A DNA stretch of 52,802 nt, from the NCBI GenBank assembly GCA_015065885.1, contig SVPJ01000012.1, positions 1 to 52,802 on the forward strand. The letters run 5' to 3'. The translations under genes were made by a program, and so were the position numbers. Of the stretch, positions 25,148-33,131 are shown piece after piece (the stretch's first letter is position 1; every line of letters begins with the position of its first letter). The stretch comes from Oscillospiraceae bacterium (GTDB lineage: Bacteria > Bacillota > Clostridia > Oscillospirales > Acutalibacteraceae). The notes under the pieces are model-generated. The model did no database searches, had not been told where the DNA came from, and saw only the letters and a program-made list of their open reading frames with translations.

Positions 25148-26518
25148 TTGAAAGATTCAGAAAAAGAAATCGTTGAAACGAACGGTGAGGCAACTGAACG
25201 GGTGACCGAGACACACGAGCCCACGCATCATCATGTGCACGGCGAACACCATCGGCACCATCACCATCATCACCGTTCTCACAAGAGAAAAACGAAAAAT
25301 TCGCGCAAGAAAGAGAACTTTTCGCGGTTCTTTCGACGGAATAAAAAGTATTTACTGTATGCGGCGATCACCATCGTGCTGGTCGTGTGTTTGCTGTTGC
25401 TCGGCGGCTATTTGGACCGTCAAGGCGTGTGGCATCGCCACGATACCGACGAGCCGCAAGGCGGTGACAACACCGCGGTGCAGACACTGAAGATCGGCGT
25501 GCCGTATTTCACCGAAGACGTAGTGATCGTGGGGCCTGCCGTTGCGGAATTCGTCAACGCCGCGGCAGACGTGTCGGTGAGTGCGGTGTACGACCGTTAC
25601 CGTGCCGCCAACGATGCCCGCTTGGATGTGGGTCTGGCAGTGACGCTGTCGTACGAGTTGTCCGATCTGCCCGAGGGGGTGAAGATCACGTCGGCACGCT
25701 TCCTCGTTTCGGAAGAAGCCGACCTGCGCTCACCGCAGGTGTATACCCCTGCGGCACAAAAAAACAGCGTGGACGTGTATCATCTGAAAACGGGTATGCC
25801 GTACTATTACCGTGTGGATCTCGCCTTCTCGGACGGCAACGTTGCTTCGGCGGGCGGCAGTTTCCGCACGGCGGATACGCCGCGCGTGCTGACGGTGGAC
25901 GGTGTGTATAACCTGCGCGACATCGGCGGCTGGAAGACGGCGTCGGGAAAACGTATCAAGCAAGGTCTTTTGTACCGCGGTTGTGAGCTTGACGGTGCGG
26001 TAGAGTCGAAGTATACGATCACGGACGACGGCGTGCACACCATGCTGTCGGTGCTGGGCATCAAGACGGATATGGATCTGCGTTTGTCGACCGATAACGC
26101 GTACGGTACCGATGCACTGGGAGCAGGGGTAGCACATAAGTACTATGAAGCGCCGATGTATTCGGCGGTGTTTAACAACTCCGAAAAGGTACGGAAGATC
26201 TTTTCTGACCTGGCGGTCGAAAGCCACTATCCCGTCTATCTGCACTGCACCTACGGGCAGGACCGTACGGGTACCGTCTGCTATCTTCTGGAGGCGTTGC
26301 TTGGTGTGGATGAAGTCAGTCTGATGAAGGATTATCAGTTGTCGGGTCTGCATCACGGTGGTGTGTCGGCGGATGAGATGAGCGAATTCGTCGGTCGCTT
26401 GAAAGGACTTTCGGGCGCGACGATGCAAGAAAAAGTGGAAGGGTATCTCCTTTCTATCGGCGTGACTGCCGAAGAGATCGCCTCCATACGTCATATTTTT
26501 CTGGGGGGAACCATATGA
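25148..26518 (+). CDS. Membrane-anchored extracytoplasmic tyrosine phosphatase with His-rich cytoplasmic tail
   Basis: 456 residues. The N-terminus (1-60) is hydrophilic with a striking His cluster (HHHVHGEHHRHHHHHHRSHKRK, here broken at HHHVHGEHH and RHHHHHHRS) and many Lys/Arg. A single TM segment lies at about 70-90, so the rest should be outside. Residues about 120-240 look like a fibronectin-III/beta fold. The catalytic domain (about 245-456) is of the Y_phosphatase3 type with VYNLRDIGGW and the C(X)5R loop HCTYGQDRTG. The TTG start at 25148 is supported by GGACGGAGG seven bases upstream. It may act on surface proteins or phospho-sugars. Alternative polarity (catalytic domain inside) cannot be excluded. 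Confidence 0.85.
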   Translation: MKDSEKEIVETNGEATERVTETHEPTHHHVHGEHHRHHHHHHRSHKRKTKNSRKKENFSRFFRRNKKYLLYAAITIVLVVCLLLLGGYLDRQGVWHRHDTDEPQGGDNTAVQTLKIGVPYFTEDVVIVGPAVAEFVNAAADVSVSAVYDRYRAANDARLDVGLAVTLSYELSDLPEGVKITSARFLVSEEADLRSPQVYTPAAQKNSVDVYHLKTGMPYYYRVDLAFSDGNVASAGGSFRTADTPRVLTVDGVYNLRDIGGWKTASGKRIKQGLLYRGCELDGAVESKYTITDDGVHTMLSVLGIKTDMDLRLSTDNAYGTDALGAGVAHKYYEAPMYSAVFNNSEKVRKIFSDLAVESHYPVYLHCTYGQDRTGTVCYLLEALLGVDEVSLMKDYQLSGLHHGGVSADEMSEFVGRLKGLSGATMQEKVEGYLLSIGVTAEEIASIRHIFLGGTI

Positions 26519-27687
26519 AACAATTTGAATTGACTTTCTTTTACGGGCCGCGTCCTGCACGGTACGACGATGCCGCAACTTTTGAGGCGATCGCGGCGTC
26601 GGGCATCACGTTGACACAACTCGGCGGTACGCCCGAAGAGTGCAAAAAAGCACTTGTCCGCTGTGCCGAAGCGGGACTGCGTATGAACGTGTGCGATGGA
26701 CGCGTGGGGGCGGCGTTGGATGCCGACGAGACGGAATGCGACCGCATCGTGCGCGAGATCTGCGAGGACTATCGCGGTTACGAGGCGCTGAACGGCTTTG
26801 ATCTGGTGGATGAGCCGCACGCGTCGCGTTTCGATGCCATCGGGCGCGTGGTGGCGGCGTTTCGCCGTCATGCACCGCAATGCGAGACGGTCATCAACCT
26901 GTTCCCGAATTACGCGAACGCCGAGCAACTCGGCAATGCGACCTACGACGAGCATTTGGCAGAATTTATCGCCCGCGTGAGACCCGACTTTGTCAGTTAC
27001 GACCATTATCATTTCCTCGGCCGTGATTGCCCGAAACCGGACTTTACTCCGACGGGTGACCGCCGCAGTGATCTGATACTGGAAAATGCGTATCTCGAAA
27101 ACGACCGTCCCGGTTTCTTTGAAAACGCGGAGGCGGTACGCCGTCACGCGCGGGCAAACGGACTGGATGCGATGGCGATCGTGCTGTTGACCGAGCACGG
27201 TCCCTACCGTAACCTGACACGTGCGGAGCTGTCATGGGAAGCGGCGATGTGTCTGGCGTACGGCTTCCGTCGTGTGTCGTATTTCACCTATGAGGTGCCG
27301 GTCGGTGCCGACGACGATGCGTGGCGCTGGGATAATGCGATGGTGGATGCTGAGGGTAACAAGTATCAGCACTATTACGACGTGCAGGCGATCGCGCGCT
27401 GGCTGTTGCCGCTGGGGCGGCATCTCTTCCCGCTTGATTGCGAGCGGGTGGTACATACGGCGAGCGAGCCGTTGCAACACGGGAATGTCCGTGCTGTTAC
27501 GGGGAATGCCGTGTGCGGTTGCTACAGTGACGGTTCGGTATTGCTTGTGAACAAAAGCCATTTGCGTGCGGAAACTTTTACGGTGACGGCGGAAGATTTG
27601 ACCTGTTATCTCCCCGAAGAAGATCGCTTCGTGCCGTGTGACGGCACGATCACGCTGGATGCAGGCGCTTGTGTATTGGTTAAGTGA
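26515..27687 (+). CDS. Glycoside hydrolase-like TIM-barrel protein, substrate unknown
   Basis: 390 residues with no signal peptide, so probably cytoplasmic. Barrel-type elements can be read: FELTFFYGPRP, LNGFDLVDEPHASRFDAI (the DEP glutamate sits where clan-A glycosidases keep the acid/base), VSYDHYHFLG, ALLTEHGPYR-like strand and FRRVSYFTYEVP. A C-terminal beta region (about 330-390) includes GSVLLVNKSH. This resembles GH42-like or other clan-A enzymes but I cannot fix a family. The ATG overlaps the stop of the phosphatase gene (26515-26518), so the two are co-translated. It may recycle oligosaccharides. Confidence 0.65.
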   Translation: MKQFELTFFYGPRPARYDDAATFEAIAASGITLTQLGGTPEECKKALVRCAEAGLRMNVCDGRVGAALDADETECDRIVREICEDYRGYEALNGFDLVDEPHASRFDAIGRVVAAFRRHAPQCETVINLFPNYANAEQLGNATYDEHLAEFIARVRPDFVSYDHYHFLGRDCPKPDFTPTGDRRSDLILENAYLENDRPGFFENAEAVRRHARANGLDAMAIVLLTEHGPYRNLTRAELSWEAAMCLAYGFRRVSYFTYEVPVGADDDAWRWDNAMVDAEGNKYQHYYDVQAIARWLLPLGRHLFPLDCERVVHTASEPLQHGNVRAVTGNAVCGCYSDGSVLLVNKSHLRAETFTVTAEDLTCYLPEEDRFVPCDGTITLDAGACVLVK

Positions 27688-27691
27688 TAGT

Positions 27692-28324
27692 ATGAAAACG
27701 ACGTTGTATATGATTCGGCACGGGCAATCCCGCGCCAATTTGGAAGGCTGCTTTTTGGGACAGGGTGATTGGGACCTGACCGAGCTTGGTCACGCGCAGG
27801 CAGAATGTGCCGCGTCCTATTTGAAGGGGCTGCGCTGCGATGCGATCTATGCGAGCGACCTGTGCCGTGCGTTTCACACGGCACAGCACACGGCCGATGC
27901 GGTCGGACTCCCCGTGGTGGCAGAGCGTGACTTGCGTGAAATTGACGCGGGTGACTGGGAGTTTATGCCGTTTGAGGAGATCGACGCGGTGTATCCCACG
28001 GCGTACAAACGCTGGCGGGAAAACATCGACCGTGCGCAGTGCGTAAACGGCGAAAGCGTGATGCACCTGCAAGAGCGTGTGGTCGCGATGCTTCGCCGTA
28101 TCGCCCGACAGCACGCGGGGCAGACGGTGCTGCTGTTTTCCCACGCGACGCCCATTCGCGTGGCGGCGGCACATTGTTTGGGTAAGGCTGTGAAGGACGT
28201 GCCGTGGGCGACCAACGCGTCTGCCACGAAGTTTGAATACGAAGACGGCGAACTGACACTTGCGGACTACAGTTACGACGCGTATATGGGTGAACTCGTG
28301 ACCAATCTGCCCGCAAACGTTTGA
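27692..28324 (+). CDS. Histidine phosphatase superfamily protein (phosphoglycerate mutase-like)
   Basis: 210 residues. The catalytic RHG motif is in MIRHGQSRANLEG, followed by DLTELGHAQAE, ASDLCRAFHTAQ, REIDAGDWE and LLFSHATPIRV (second catalytic His). This is the standard arrangement of small cytoplasmic phosphatases such as CobC- or PhoE-like proteins. The substrate cannot be read. It follows the glycosidase-like gene by 4 bases and is the last gene of the capsule transcription unit; its stop lies within the -35 box of the next promoter. Confidence 0.88.
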   Translation: MKTTLYMIRHGQSRANLEGCFLGQGDWDLTELGHAQAECAASYLKGLRCDAIYASDLCRAFHTAQHTADAVGLPVVAERDLREIDAGDWEFMPFEEIDAVYPTAYKRWRENIDRAQCVNGESVMHLQERVVAMLRRIARQHAGQTVLLFSHATPIRVAAAHCLGKAVKDVPWATNASATKFEYEDGELTLADYSYDAYMGELVTNLPANV

Positions 28325-28349
28325 CAAACGAATTTTCGTTTAGTATAAT
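28321..28349 (+). promoter_or_regulatory. Consensus promoter with a palindrome filling its spacer
   Basis: Perfect TTGACA (28321-28326), a 17-base spacer and perfect TATAAT (28344-28349). AAACGA (28326-28331) and TCGTTT (28336-28341) form an inverted repeat around ATTT within the spacer, a position where a repressor would block RNA polymerase. It drives the four genes to 31603. AAGGAGG at 28358-28364 is the ribosome binding site of the first. Confidence 0.82.
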
Positions 28350-28372
28350 GAAATTACAAGGAGGCGACGGCC

Positions 28373-28834
28373 GTGGCGTTTTGCGATTGTTGTTTGAAAG
28401 AAATTGAAGAGGGCACGTTGTGTGCGGAATGTGCCGCCGCGAGTACGGCGGGCGGTGAGACGGCACCCGTCGTTTCGCACAGCGCGTCGGGTGCGCCGCA
28501 GTTTCATCCGCAGTTTGCGGCACCGTCTGCTCCGCCTGCCGCGGAGGAAAAGCGGTTTCCCATTCCGCTTACCGTGGCGCAGTTGCCGTATGACCTGAAG
28601 CCGCTTGGTGCGTGGGCCTTTTTCGGATACGGTCTCTTGTTTTTGATTCCGCTTGTGGGATTGGTGTTGGCGTTGGTGTTCGCGTTGGGCGGCACTTCGC
28701 GCGTGTGCCTCAAAAATTACGCCCGCGGTGTATTGCTCGCGTGGCTGTTCGCGTTGGTGCTGGCGGCACTTGCGGCGGGGGCACTGTGGTATTTCTCCGC
28801 GGATGTCACCGCGTGGTTGAACGCCCATGTGTAA
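28373..28834 (+). CDS. Small zinc-ribbon membrane protein, function unknown
   Basis: 153 residues. The N-terminus has a zinc-ribbon-like CDCC ... CAEC arrangement (MAFCDCCLKEIEEGTLCAEC), then a Pro/Ala-rich linker (about 30-65) and two membrane segments (about 82-105 and 115-142). Such proteins are common and uncharacterised in Clostridia. Translation begins at GTG 28373, 8 bases after AAGGAGG. It overlaps tcdA by 8 bases, so the two are co-translated. Confidence 0.75.
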   Translation: MAFCDCCLKEIEEGTLCAECAAASTAGGETAPVVSHSASGAPQFHPQFAAPSAPPAAEEKRFPIPLTVAQLPYDLKPLGAWAFFGYGLLFLIPLVGLVLALVFALGGTSRVCLKNYARGVLLAWLFALVLAALAAGALWYFSADVTAWLNAHV

Positions 28835-29528
28835 GGAATGGACGTCCCGCACCGCCGCCCTGCTCGGCGGCGAGGCGGTGGAACGTTTGGCAAACGCGAC
28901 CGTCGCGGTGTTCGGGCTCGGCGGTGTCGGGTCGTACACAGCGGAAGCACTCGCCCGTGCAGGGGTCGGACGGCTGATTTTGGTGGACGGTGATACGGTC
29001 GCCGATTCCAACCGTAACCGCCAACTCTGCGCCTTGACCTCCACCGTGGGGCAGAGCAAAGCGGAGGTGATCGCCGCCCGTGTGCGGGATATCAATCCCG
29101 CGTGTGAGGTCGTGGCACACACCCTGTTTTATCTCCCGCCCGAAAGCGGCGTGGGATTGGTCGCGGGGTGCGATTACGTGGTGGATGCGGTGGATACCGT
29201 AAAAGCCAAGGTCGGCTTGGCAGTGGAATGTCAGGCGCACGGTGTGCCGCTCGTGAGCGCGATGGGATGCGGCAATAAACTGGACGCCACCGCCTTTCGG
29301 GTGGCGGATATCGGAAAAACAAAAGTTTGCCCGCTTTGCCGTGTGATGCGGCGGGAACTCAAACTGCACGGTGTGGAAAAATTGCGGGTGGTGTATTCGG
29401 AAGAAACGCCGCGCATGCCGCGGGGCACCGAAGATCGCCGTACTCCTGCCAGTGTGTCCTACGTGCCGGGCGTAGCAGGGCTGATACTGGCAGGCGAAGT
29501 TGTCAAGGATATTACGGGGGTGGTCTGA
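28827..29528 (+). CDS. tcdA: tRNA threonylcarbamoyladenosine dehydratase (TcdA/CsdL)
   Basis: 233 residues of the ThiF/MoeB/HesA E1-like superfamily. The nucleotide-binding loop VAVFGLGGVGSYTAEALARAG is followed by LVDGDTVADSNRNRQ, DYVVDAVDTVKAK and SAMGCGNKLD. The protein lacks the rhodanese or second Cys-rich domains of MoeB-type proteins, and its size fits TcdA, which cyclises t6A37 to ct6A in tRNA. It overlaps the preceding membrane-protein gene and is followed by rsmE with 1 base between, so RNA-modification genes are grouped here. Confidence 0.88.
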   Translation: MCKEWTSRTAALLGGEAVERLANATVAVFGLGGVGSYTAEALARAGVGRLILVDGDTVADSNRNRQLCALTSTVGQSKAEVIAARVRDINPACEVVAHTLFYLPPESGVGLVAGCDYVVDAVDTVKAKVGLAVECQAHGVPLVSAMGCGNKLDATAFRVADIGKTKVCPLCRVMRRELKLHGVEKLRVVYSEETPRMPRGTEDRRTPASVSYVPGVAGLILAGEVVKDITGVV

Positions 29529-29529
29529 T

Positions 29530-30249
29530 ATGCCGCGTTTTTTCGTGCCGTCGGTGGAGGGGGATACCCTCTGCGTGACGGGACAGGACGCCTCGCATAT
29601 TCGCCGCTCGCTCCGCATGACGGTGGGGGAAACACTGACGCTGTGCGACGGGCGGGGAACGGACACTTTGTGTGAGATCGAAGATTTTGCGGGGGAGGAC
29701 GTGCTCTTGCGGGTGCTGTCCCGCACGCTGAGCGCGAGTGAGCCGACTTGTGCGGTCACGTTGTATCAAGGTCTGCCGAAGGCGGACAAGATGGAATGGA
29801 TCATCCAAAAAGCGGTGGAGATCGGGGTCGCGCGTATCGTGCCGGTGCAAATGGCGCGGTCGGTGGCGGTGATCAACGAAAAAGCCGCCAAAAAAGCGGC
29901 GCGTTGGCAAAAAATTGCGGACGAAGCCGCAGGGCAAAGCGGTCGCGGGATCCTGCCCGTGGTGGAAGAGCCCGTCTCCTTCGCCGCCGCCGCAAAACGT
30001 TTGGCGGCGGAAAACGCCGTCGTGTGCTACGAATGCGGCGGCAGACCCTTTGCCACCCTTGCCAATCGGGAAACCGAAACGCTTTCCTTGGTGGTCGGCC
30101 CCGAAGGGGGCATCGACCCGCGCGAAATTGCCGTGTTGGAGCAAGGCGGTGCGGCAATAGCAACCCTGGGCAAACGCATCTTACGGTGCGAGACCGCGCC
30201 CGTCGCGGCACTGGCGGTGCTGATGGCGGTCACGGGAAATATGGAATAA
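29530..30249 (+). CDS. rsmE: 16S rRNA (uracil-1498-N3)-methyltransferase RsmE
   Basis: 239 residues. The N-terminal PUA-like part starts MPRFFVPS with HIRRSLRM. The SPOUT-type C-terminal half has LYQGLPKADKMEWIIQKAVEIGV, then VGPEGGIDPREI and LGKRILRCETAPVAAL, which form the trefoil-knot SAM site and match RsmE closely. ATG at 29530 begins the MPRFF sequence, one base after tcdA. It methylates U1498 in the 30S subunit (family knowledge). Confidence 0.95.
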   Translation: MPRFFVPSVEGDTLCVTGQDASHIRRSLRMTVGETLTLCDGRGTDTLCEIEDFAGEDVLLRVLSRTLSASEPTCAVTLYQGLPKADKMEWIIQKAVEIGVARIVPVQMARSVAVINEKAAKKAARWQKIADEAAGQSGRGILPVVEEPVSFAAAAKRLAAENAVVCYECGGRPFATLANRETETLSLVVGPEGGIDPREIAVLEQGGAAIATLGKRILRCETAPVAALAVLMAVTGNME

Positions 30250-30265
30250 GAAGGGAAGACGAATC

Positions 30266-31603
30266 ATGAAAAAACAAGCACTTGGTCTGTTACTCTGCAT
30301 TTGTCTGTTGATCGGCGTGTTGGCGATTGGTCTGCCGACGTTGGCGGGCGAGGATACGCCCACCTATTACTCCATCAGTGCGGCACGCGAAGGAGACGTG
30401 TACTACGTCACCGTGCGTTGCAACTGGTCGGATTTCACCATGCTCAACGGTGAGTTCCTGTTTACCTACGATACCGAGGAGTGGGAACTGCTGGTGGAGG
30501 ACCGTGCGCACGGTCCCATCGACCCCGCGAACTCCCTGACCCCCCTGCCCGCGGCAGAAGTCGGTGTAGACCGAGCGGCGGGTGAGGTGCGCCTCGCATT
30601 TATCTCCACCGACGGTGCGGAGTTTACCGACGGTTGGGTGACCATGTTGGTGTTGCCGTTCAAGGCGCGTAAACCCGAAACGGAAGACATCAAGATCGAA
30701 ATGAACACCGACACGCTGGTCGCCGAAGGTGAGAAACCGGGAGAAAAGGTAGACGTACTTGAGGAAAACGAAGAGATCAGCAAGCCGGTAGAGTTTGAAA
30801 AACCGGTCGCGGAAGTGCCGACGACCGTTATTACGACCACCACGACCACGACGACTGCGAAGGACGATTCCACCACCACGGCTCCCATTATTGATCCCGC
30901 GGTCGGTGCGGAGCATTATGCCGTGGAGGTCTTCGTGGCGGATGGAAAAGCAACCGTGACGGTCACCTGCGATTACAGCGATTTTTACATGCTCAATGGT
31001 GAGTTCCTTTTCACCTATCCGACCGATAAGTTGGATCTGATCCTTGGTCAAAAGGTCGGTCCGAAAGATCCGGCCAACAATATGTCTGATCTGCCGGGCA
31101 AGCAGGTGAACGCGGACGAAGAGACGGGGACCATTCGCGTCGGCTTTATGTCGGGCGATGGGGCGGCATTCCTCAACGGTCCGGTGACCATGCTGAAGAT
31201 GGAGTTTGACATTTTGGATGCCGCGGCAGCGGATTTCGAGTTGGGAATGACCTGCGATACGCTGATGCAGTGGGATGAAAACAATCCGCGCGGCATCAGT
31301 GTGTTGGAGTTGGGGCTGATGCCGCGGGCGCTTCGTTGGAAGGTGTCGCTTGCACCCACCCCCACCACGACCGAGCCGACCACCACCAAACCGCAGGGTA
31401 TCCTCGGTGACGTGGATACGAGTAAAACCGTAGACTCCACCGACGCCCGCCTGACGTTGCAGTATGCGGTCAAAAAGATCACGGGCGACAAGTTGGATCT
31501 GCAAATGGCGGACGTGGACGGCAACGGTGAAGTCAATTCGACCGATGCCCGCCTCATTCTGCAATACTCCGTGAAGAAGATTCACGAATTCCCGAAGAAG
31601 TAA
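30266..31603 (+). CDS. Secreted protein with two cohesin-like modules and a C-terminal dockerin
   Basis: 445 residues. Signal peptide (1 to about 27); cohesin-like module 1 (about 34-166); a Thr-rich linker (TTVITTTTTTTTAK); cohesin-like module 2 (about 216-350); a second Thr/Pro linker; and a type I-like dockerin (381-438). The two modules share SDFxMLNGEFLFTY, GPxDPAN and GxVTML, so they arose by duplication. The dockerin has two calcium loops, GDVDTSKTVDSTDARLTLQY and ADVDGNGEVNSTDARLILQY, each with the Asp positions of F-hand motifs and Asn/Asp-Ala-Arg recognition residues. A protein with both cohesin-like and dockerin parts could be a small adaptor scaffoldin. AAGGGAAG lies upstream of the ATG. 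It is the last gene of its operon. Confidence 0.8.
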   Translation: MKKQALGLLLCICLLIGVLAIGLPTLAGEDTPTYYSISAAREGDVYYVTVRCNWSDFTMLNGEFLFTYDTEEWELLVEDRAHGPIDPANSLTPLPAAEVGVDRAAGEVRLAFISTDGAEFTDGWVTMLVLPFKARKPETEDIKIEMNTDTLVAEGEKPGEKVDVLEENEEISKPVEFEKPVAEVPTTVITTTTTTTTAKDDSTTTAPIIDPAVGAEHYAVEVFVADGKATVTVTCDYSDFYMLNGEFLFTYPTDKLDLILGQKVGPKDPANNMSDLPGKQVNADEETGTIRVGFMSGDGAAFLNGPVTMLKMEFDILDAAAADFELGMTCDTLMQWDENNPRGISVLELGLMPRALRWKVSLAPTPTTTEPTTTKPQGILGDVDTSKTVDSTDARLTLQYAVKKITGDKLDLQMADVDGNGEVNSTDARLILQYSVKKIHEFPKK

Positions 31604-31616
31604 ATATAAAAAACAC

Positions 31617-31647
31617 AAAAAGGGCTGTCGCAGTGACAGCCCTTTTT
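31617..31647. terminator. Bidirectional Rho-independent terminator
   Basis: AAAAAGGGCTGTC (31617-31629) and GACAGCCCTTTTT (31635-31647) pair over 13 bp around GCAGT. The A-run and T-run let it stop the rightward cohesin-dockerin operon and the leftward VWA gene, which converge here. Confidence 0.93.
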
Positions 31648-31650
31648 GCG

Positions 31651-32295
31651 TTATTTTTTGCGGTGGCGGTCGGCTTTGATCTCGTCACTCCAATCCGCGG
31701 CGATCGGGCGGCTTTGGCGCATGGCGCACACCGCTTTTCCCACTGAATGATACACCGCTTTGGTACCCGTGCTGTCGGCACGGTAATCCACCGCGCGGCT
31801 TTCGTCGATGCCGTAGCGGGCGGCGGTCGCCACCGCGTCGATGTTTGCGCCGATGAAGAGGAATTCCCAGCCGCTTTCCTCTTTTTTGCGCTCGATCAAG
31901 GCCTTTACCTGCTCGCTTGTGTAGCGGTGACTGGCATTTTCTTCTCCGTCGGTGGTAATGACGAACAGGGTGTGCGCGGGCACGTCCTCGGCGCGGGCAT
32001 ACTTATGAATGTTGCCGACGTGGTGAATGGCATCCCCCACCGCGTCCAGCAGGGCGGTGCTTCCCCGCGTGGTGTAGTCGTGTGCAGTCATCGGCGGCAC
32101 GTTGCTAAGCGGTATGCGGTCGTGGAGTACCTCGCTTTCGTGGTCGAACAGCACGGTCGAGACGTAGCAGATGCCATCCTCCGTTTTCTGCTTTTCGATC
32201 ATGCTGTTAAACCCGCCGATGGTGTCGCTCTCCAGTCCGGTCATCGAACCGCTTCTGTCCAGAATGAACACCAATTCCGTCACGTTGTTTGCCAT
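31651..32295 (-). CDS. von Willebrand factor A domain protein
   Basis: 214 residues, almost entirely a VWA domain. The metal-ion-dependent adhesion site is DRSGSMTG near residue 14, with GSTALLDAV (Thr ligand) and TTDGEENAS (Asp ligand) completing it. There is no signal peptide, so it is cytoplasmic; such small proteins are often chelatase-like or stress-complex partners. The ATG at 32295 starts MANNVTELVF and follows GAGAGGG, which lies inside a hairpin (32304-32351). The partner is unknown. Confidence 0.87.
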   Translation of the reverse strand: MANNVTELVFILDRSGSMTGLESDTIGGFNSMIEKQKTEDGICYVSTVLFDHESEVLHDRIPLSNVPPMTAHDYTTRGSTALLDAVGDAIHHVGNIHKYARAEDVPAHTLFVITTDGEENASHRYTSEQVKALIERKKEESGWEFLFIGANIDAVATAARYGIDESRAVDYRADSTGTKAVYHSVGKAVCAMRQSRPIAADWSDEIKADRHRKK

Positions 32296-32303
32296 AATAA
32301 AAA

Positions 32304-32351
32304 CCCTCTCTTTCATGTGTTGTACCCATTGTACACCATCGAAAGAGAGGG
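32304..32351 (-). promoter_or_regulatory. Hairpin holding the VWA gene's ribosome binding site, followed by a U-run
   Basis: On the minus strand CCCTCTCTTTC (32351-32341) pairs perfectly over 11 bp with GAAAGAGAGGG (32314-32304), enclosing a 26-base loop that holds a smaller TGTAC/GTACA hairpin. The right arm is the ribosome binding site of the VWA gene, and the next bases are TTTTTATT before the ATG. So the structure can be read as a terminator, a translation lock, or both. A second hairpin (32355-32371, GTCGCTT and AAGCGAC) lies just upstream. Confidence 0.7.
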
Positions 32352-32374
32352 CGGGTCGCTTCGCAAGCGACAAA

Positions 32375-33127
32375 TTATTCTATGAGAGACAAGAAAAGTG
32401 CGTTCAGGTCGTGCCAACCGTTGCCGTGCGCCGTCGGTAAGTGTTTGATCTTTTCTTCGATATCGACAAAGCTCTGTTCGATATAGGCATCTATGCGTTC
32501 AAACCGCTTACCTTCACCGATTTCCGGAGTGTTCATCTTGATGTGCAACAGTTTTTCAACGTCTTCCGCTATCTCTTTGTTTGGGAATCGTTCCGTAAGC
32601 TTGCGAAAAACGATAGGCGGGGGTGTGCCTTCTGCCAATATCCATTCACAAGCAAGCAACGGACGGAGAACGTAAAAGTATTTTTTAAACCGTACGGTTT
32701 CGCCTTTGAAGGACGCGGTGTAATTTCGTTTGGCGGTGTTCAAATAATGATACAAACCCGATTGGGGCACGAAATATCGGTGTACGACTTCGGAGATGCG
32801 TGCCCATTCGTCTGTCGTTTGATAAACGATAGGTGACGCATCCCATTCGAACAGAGTGGGATTGGAACTGTAAAGCAACGTCAGTGCTTTGCGAATATCC
32901 CATCCGTTAATATCCAGTGTGTCGTCCAATTGCCACTCAATAACGTCCCGCGTTTTCTCAAGGCGTAGGTAAAACTCTTTCGGGCGCAGGTAAATAAACC
33001 GCACGTCGTAATCGCTGTCGGGTGAGGCAAAGCCCCACGCGCGACTGCCCGATTCCACGCAGTGCAGGATCTTGATGTTTTCTTTTTCCTCGATCTCTTT
33101 TAATTTACTTGTAATAATGTCGTTCAT
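32375..33127 (-). CDS. RlaP-like / YcgL-family predicted nucleotidyltransferase
   Basis: 250 residues of the polymerase-beta nucleotidyltransferase superfamily. The signature GSRAWGFASPDSDYDVRFIY near residues 28-47 carries the G-S motif and the two Asp of hD(F/Y)D. RPKEFYLRL, LDINGWDIRKAL and LSSNPTLFEW-like elements match the RlaP/COG3541 type. Members are linked to RNA repair in some genomes, but no RNA ligase is present here. It begins 4 bases after the ArsC/Spx-like gene and is followed by 79 bases before the VWA gene. Confidence 0.82.
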   Translation of the reverse strand: MNDIITSKLKEIEEKENIKILHCVESGSRAWGFASPDSDYDVRFIYLRPKEFYLRLEKTRDVIEWQLDDTLDINGWDIRKALTLLYSSNPTLFEWDASPIVYQTTDEWARISEVVHRYFVPQSGLYHYLNTAKRNYTASFKGETVRFKKYFYVLRPLLACEWILAEGTPPPIVFRKLTERFPNKEIAEDVEKLLHIKMNTPEIGEGKRFERIDAYIEQSFVDIEEKIKHLPTAHGNGWHDLNALFLSLIE

Positions 33128-33131
33128 GGTA

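Noticed and set aside
30290-31618. A 442-codon minus-strand frame opposite the cohesin-dockerin gene
   Set aside because: The plus strand has signal peptide, duplicated modules and dockerin; the antisense frame has none of these and runs into the terminator.
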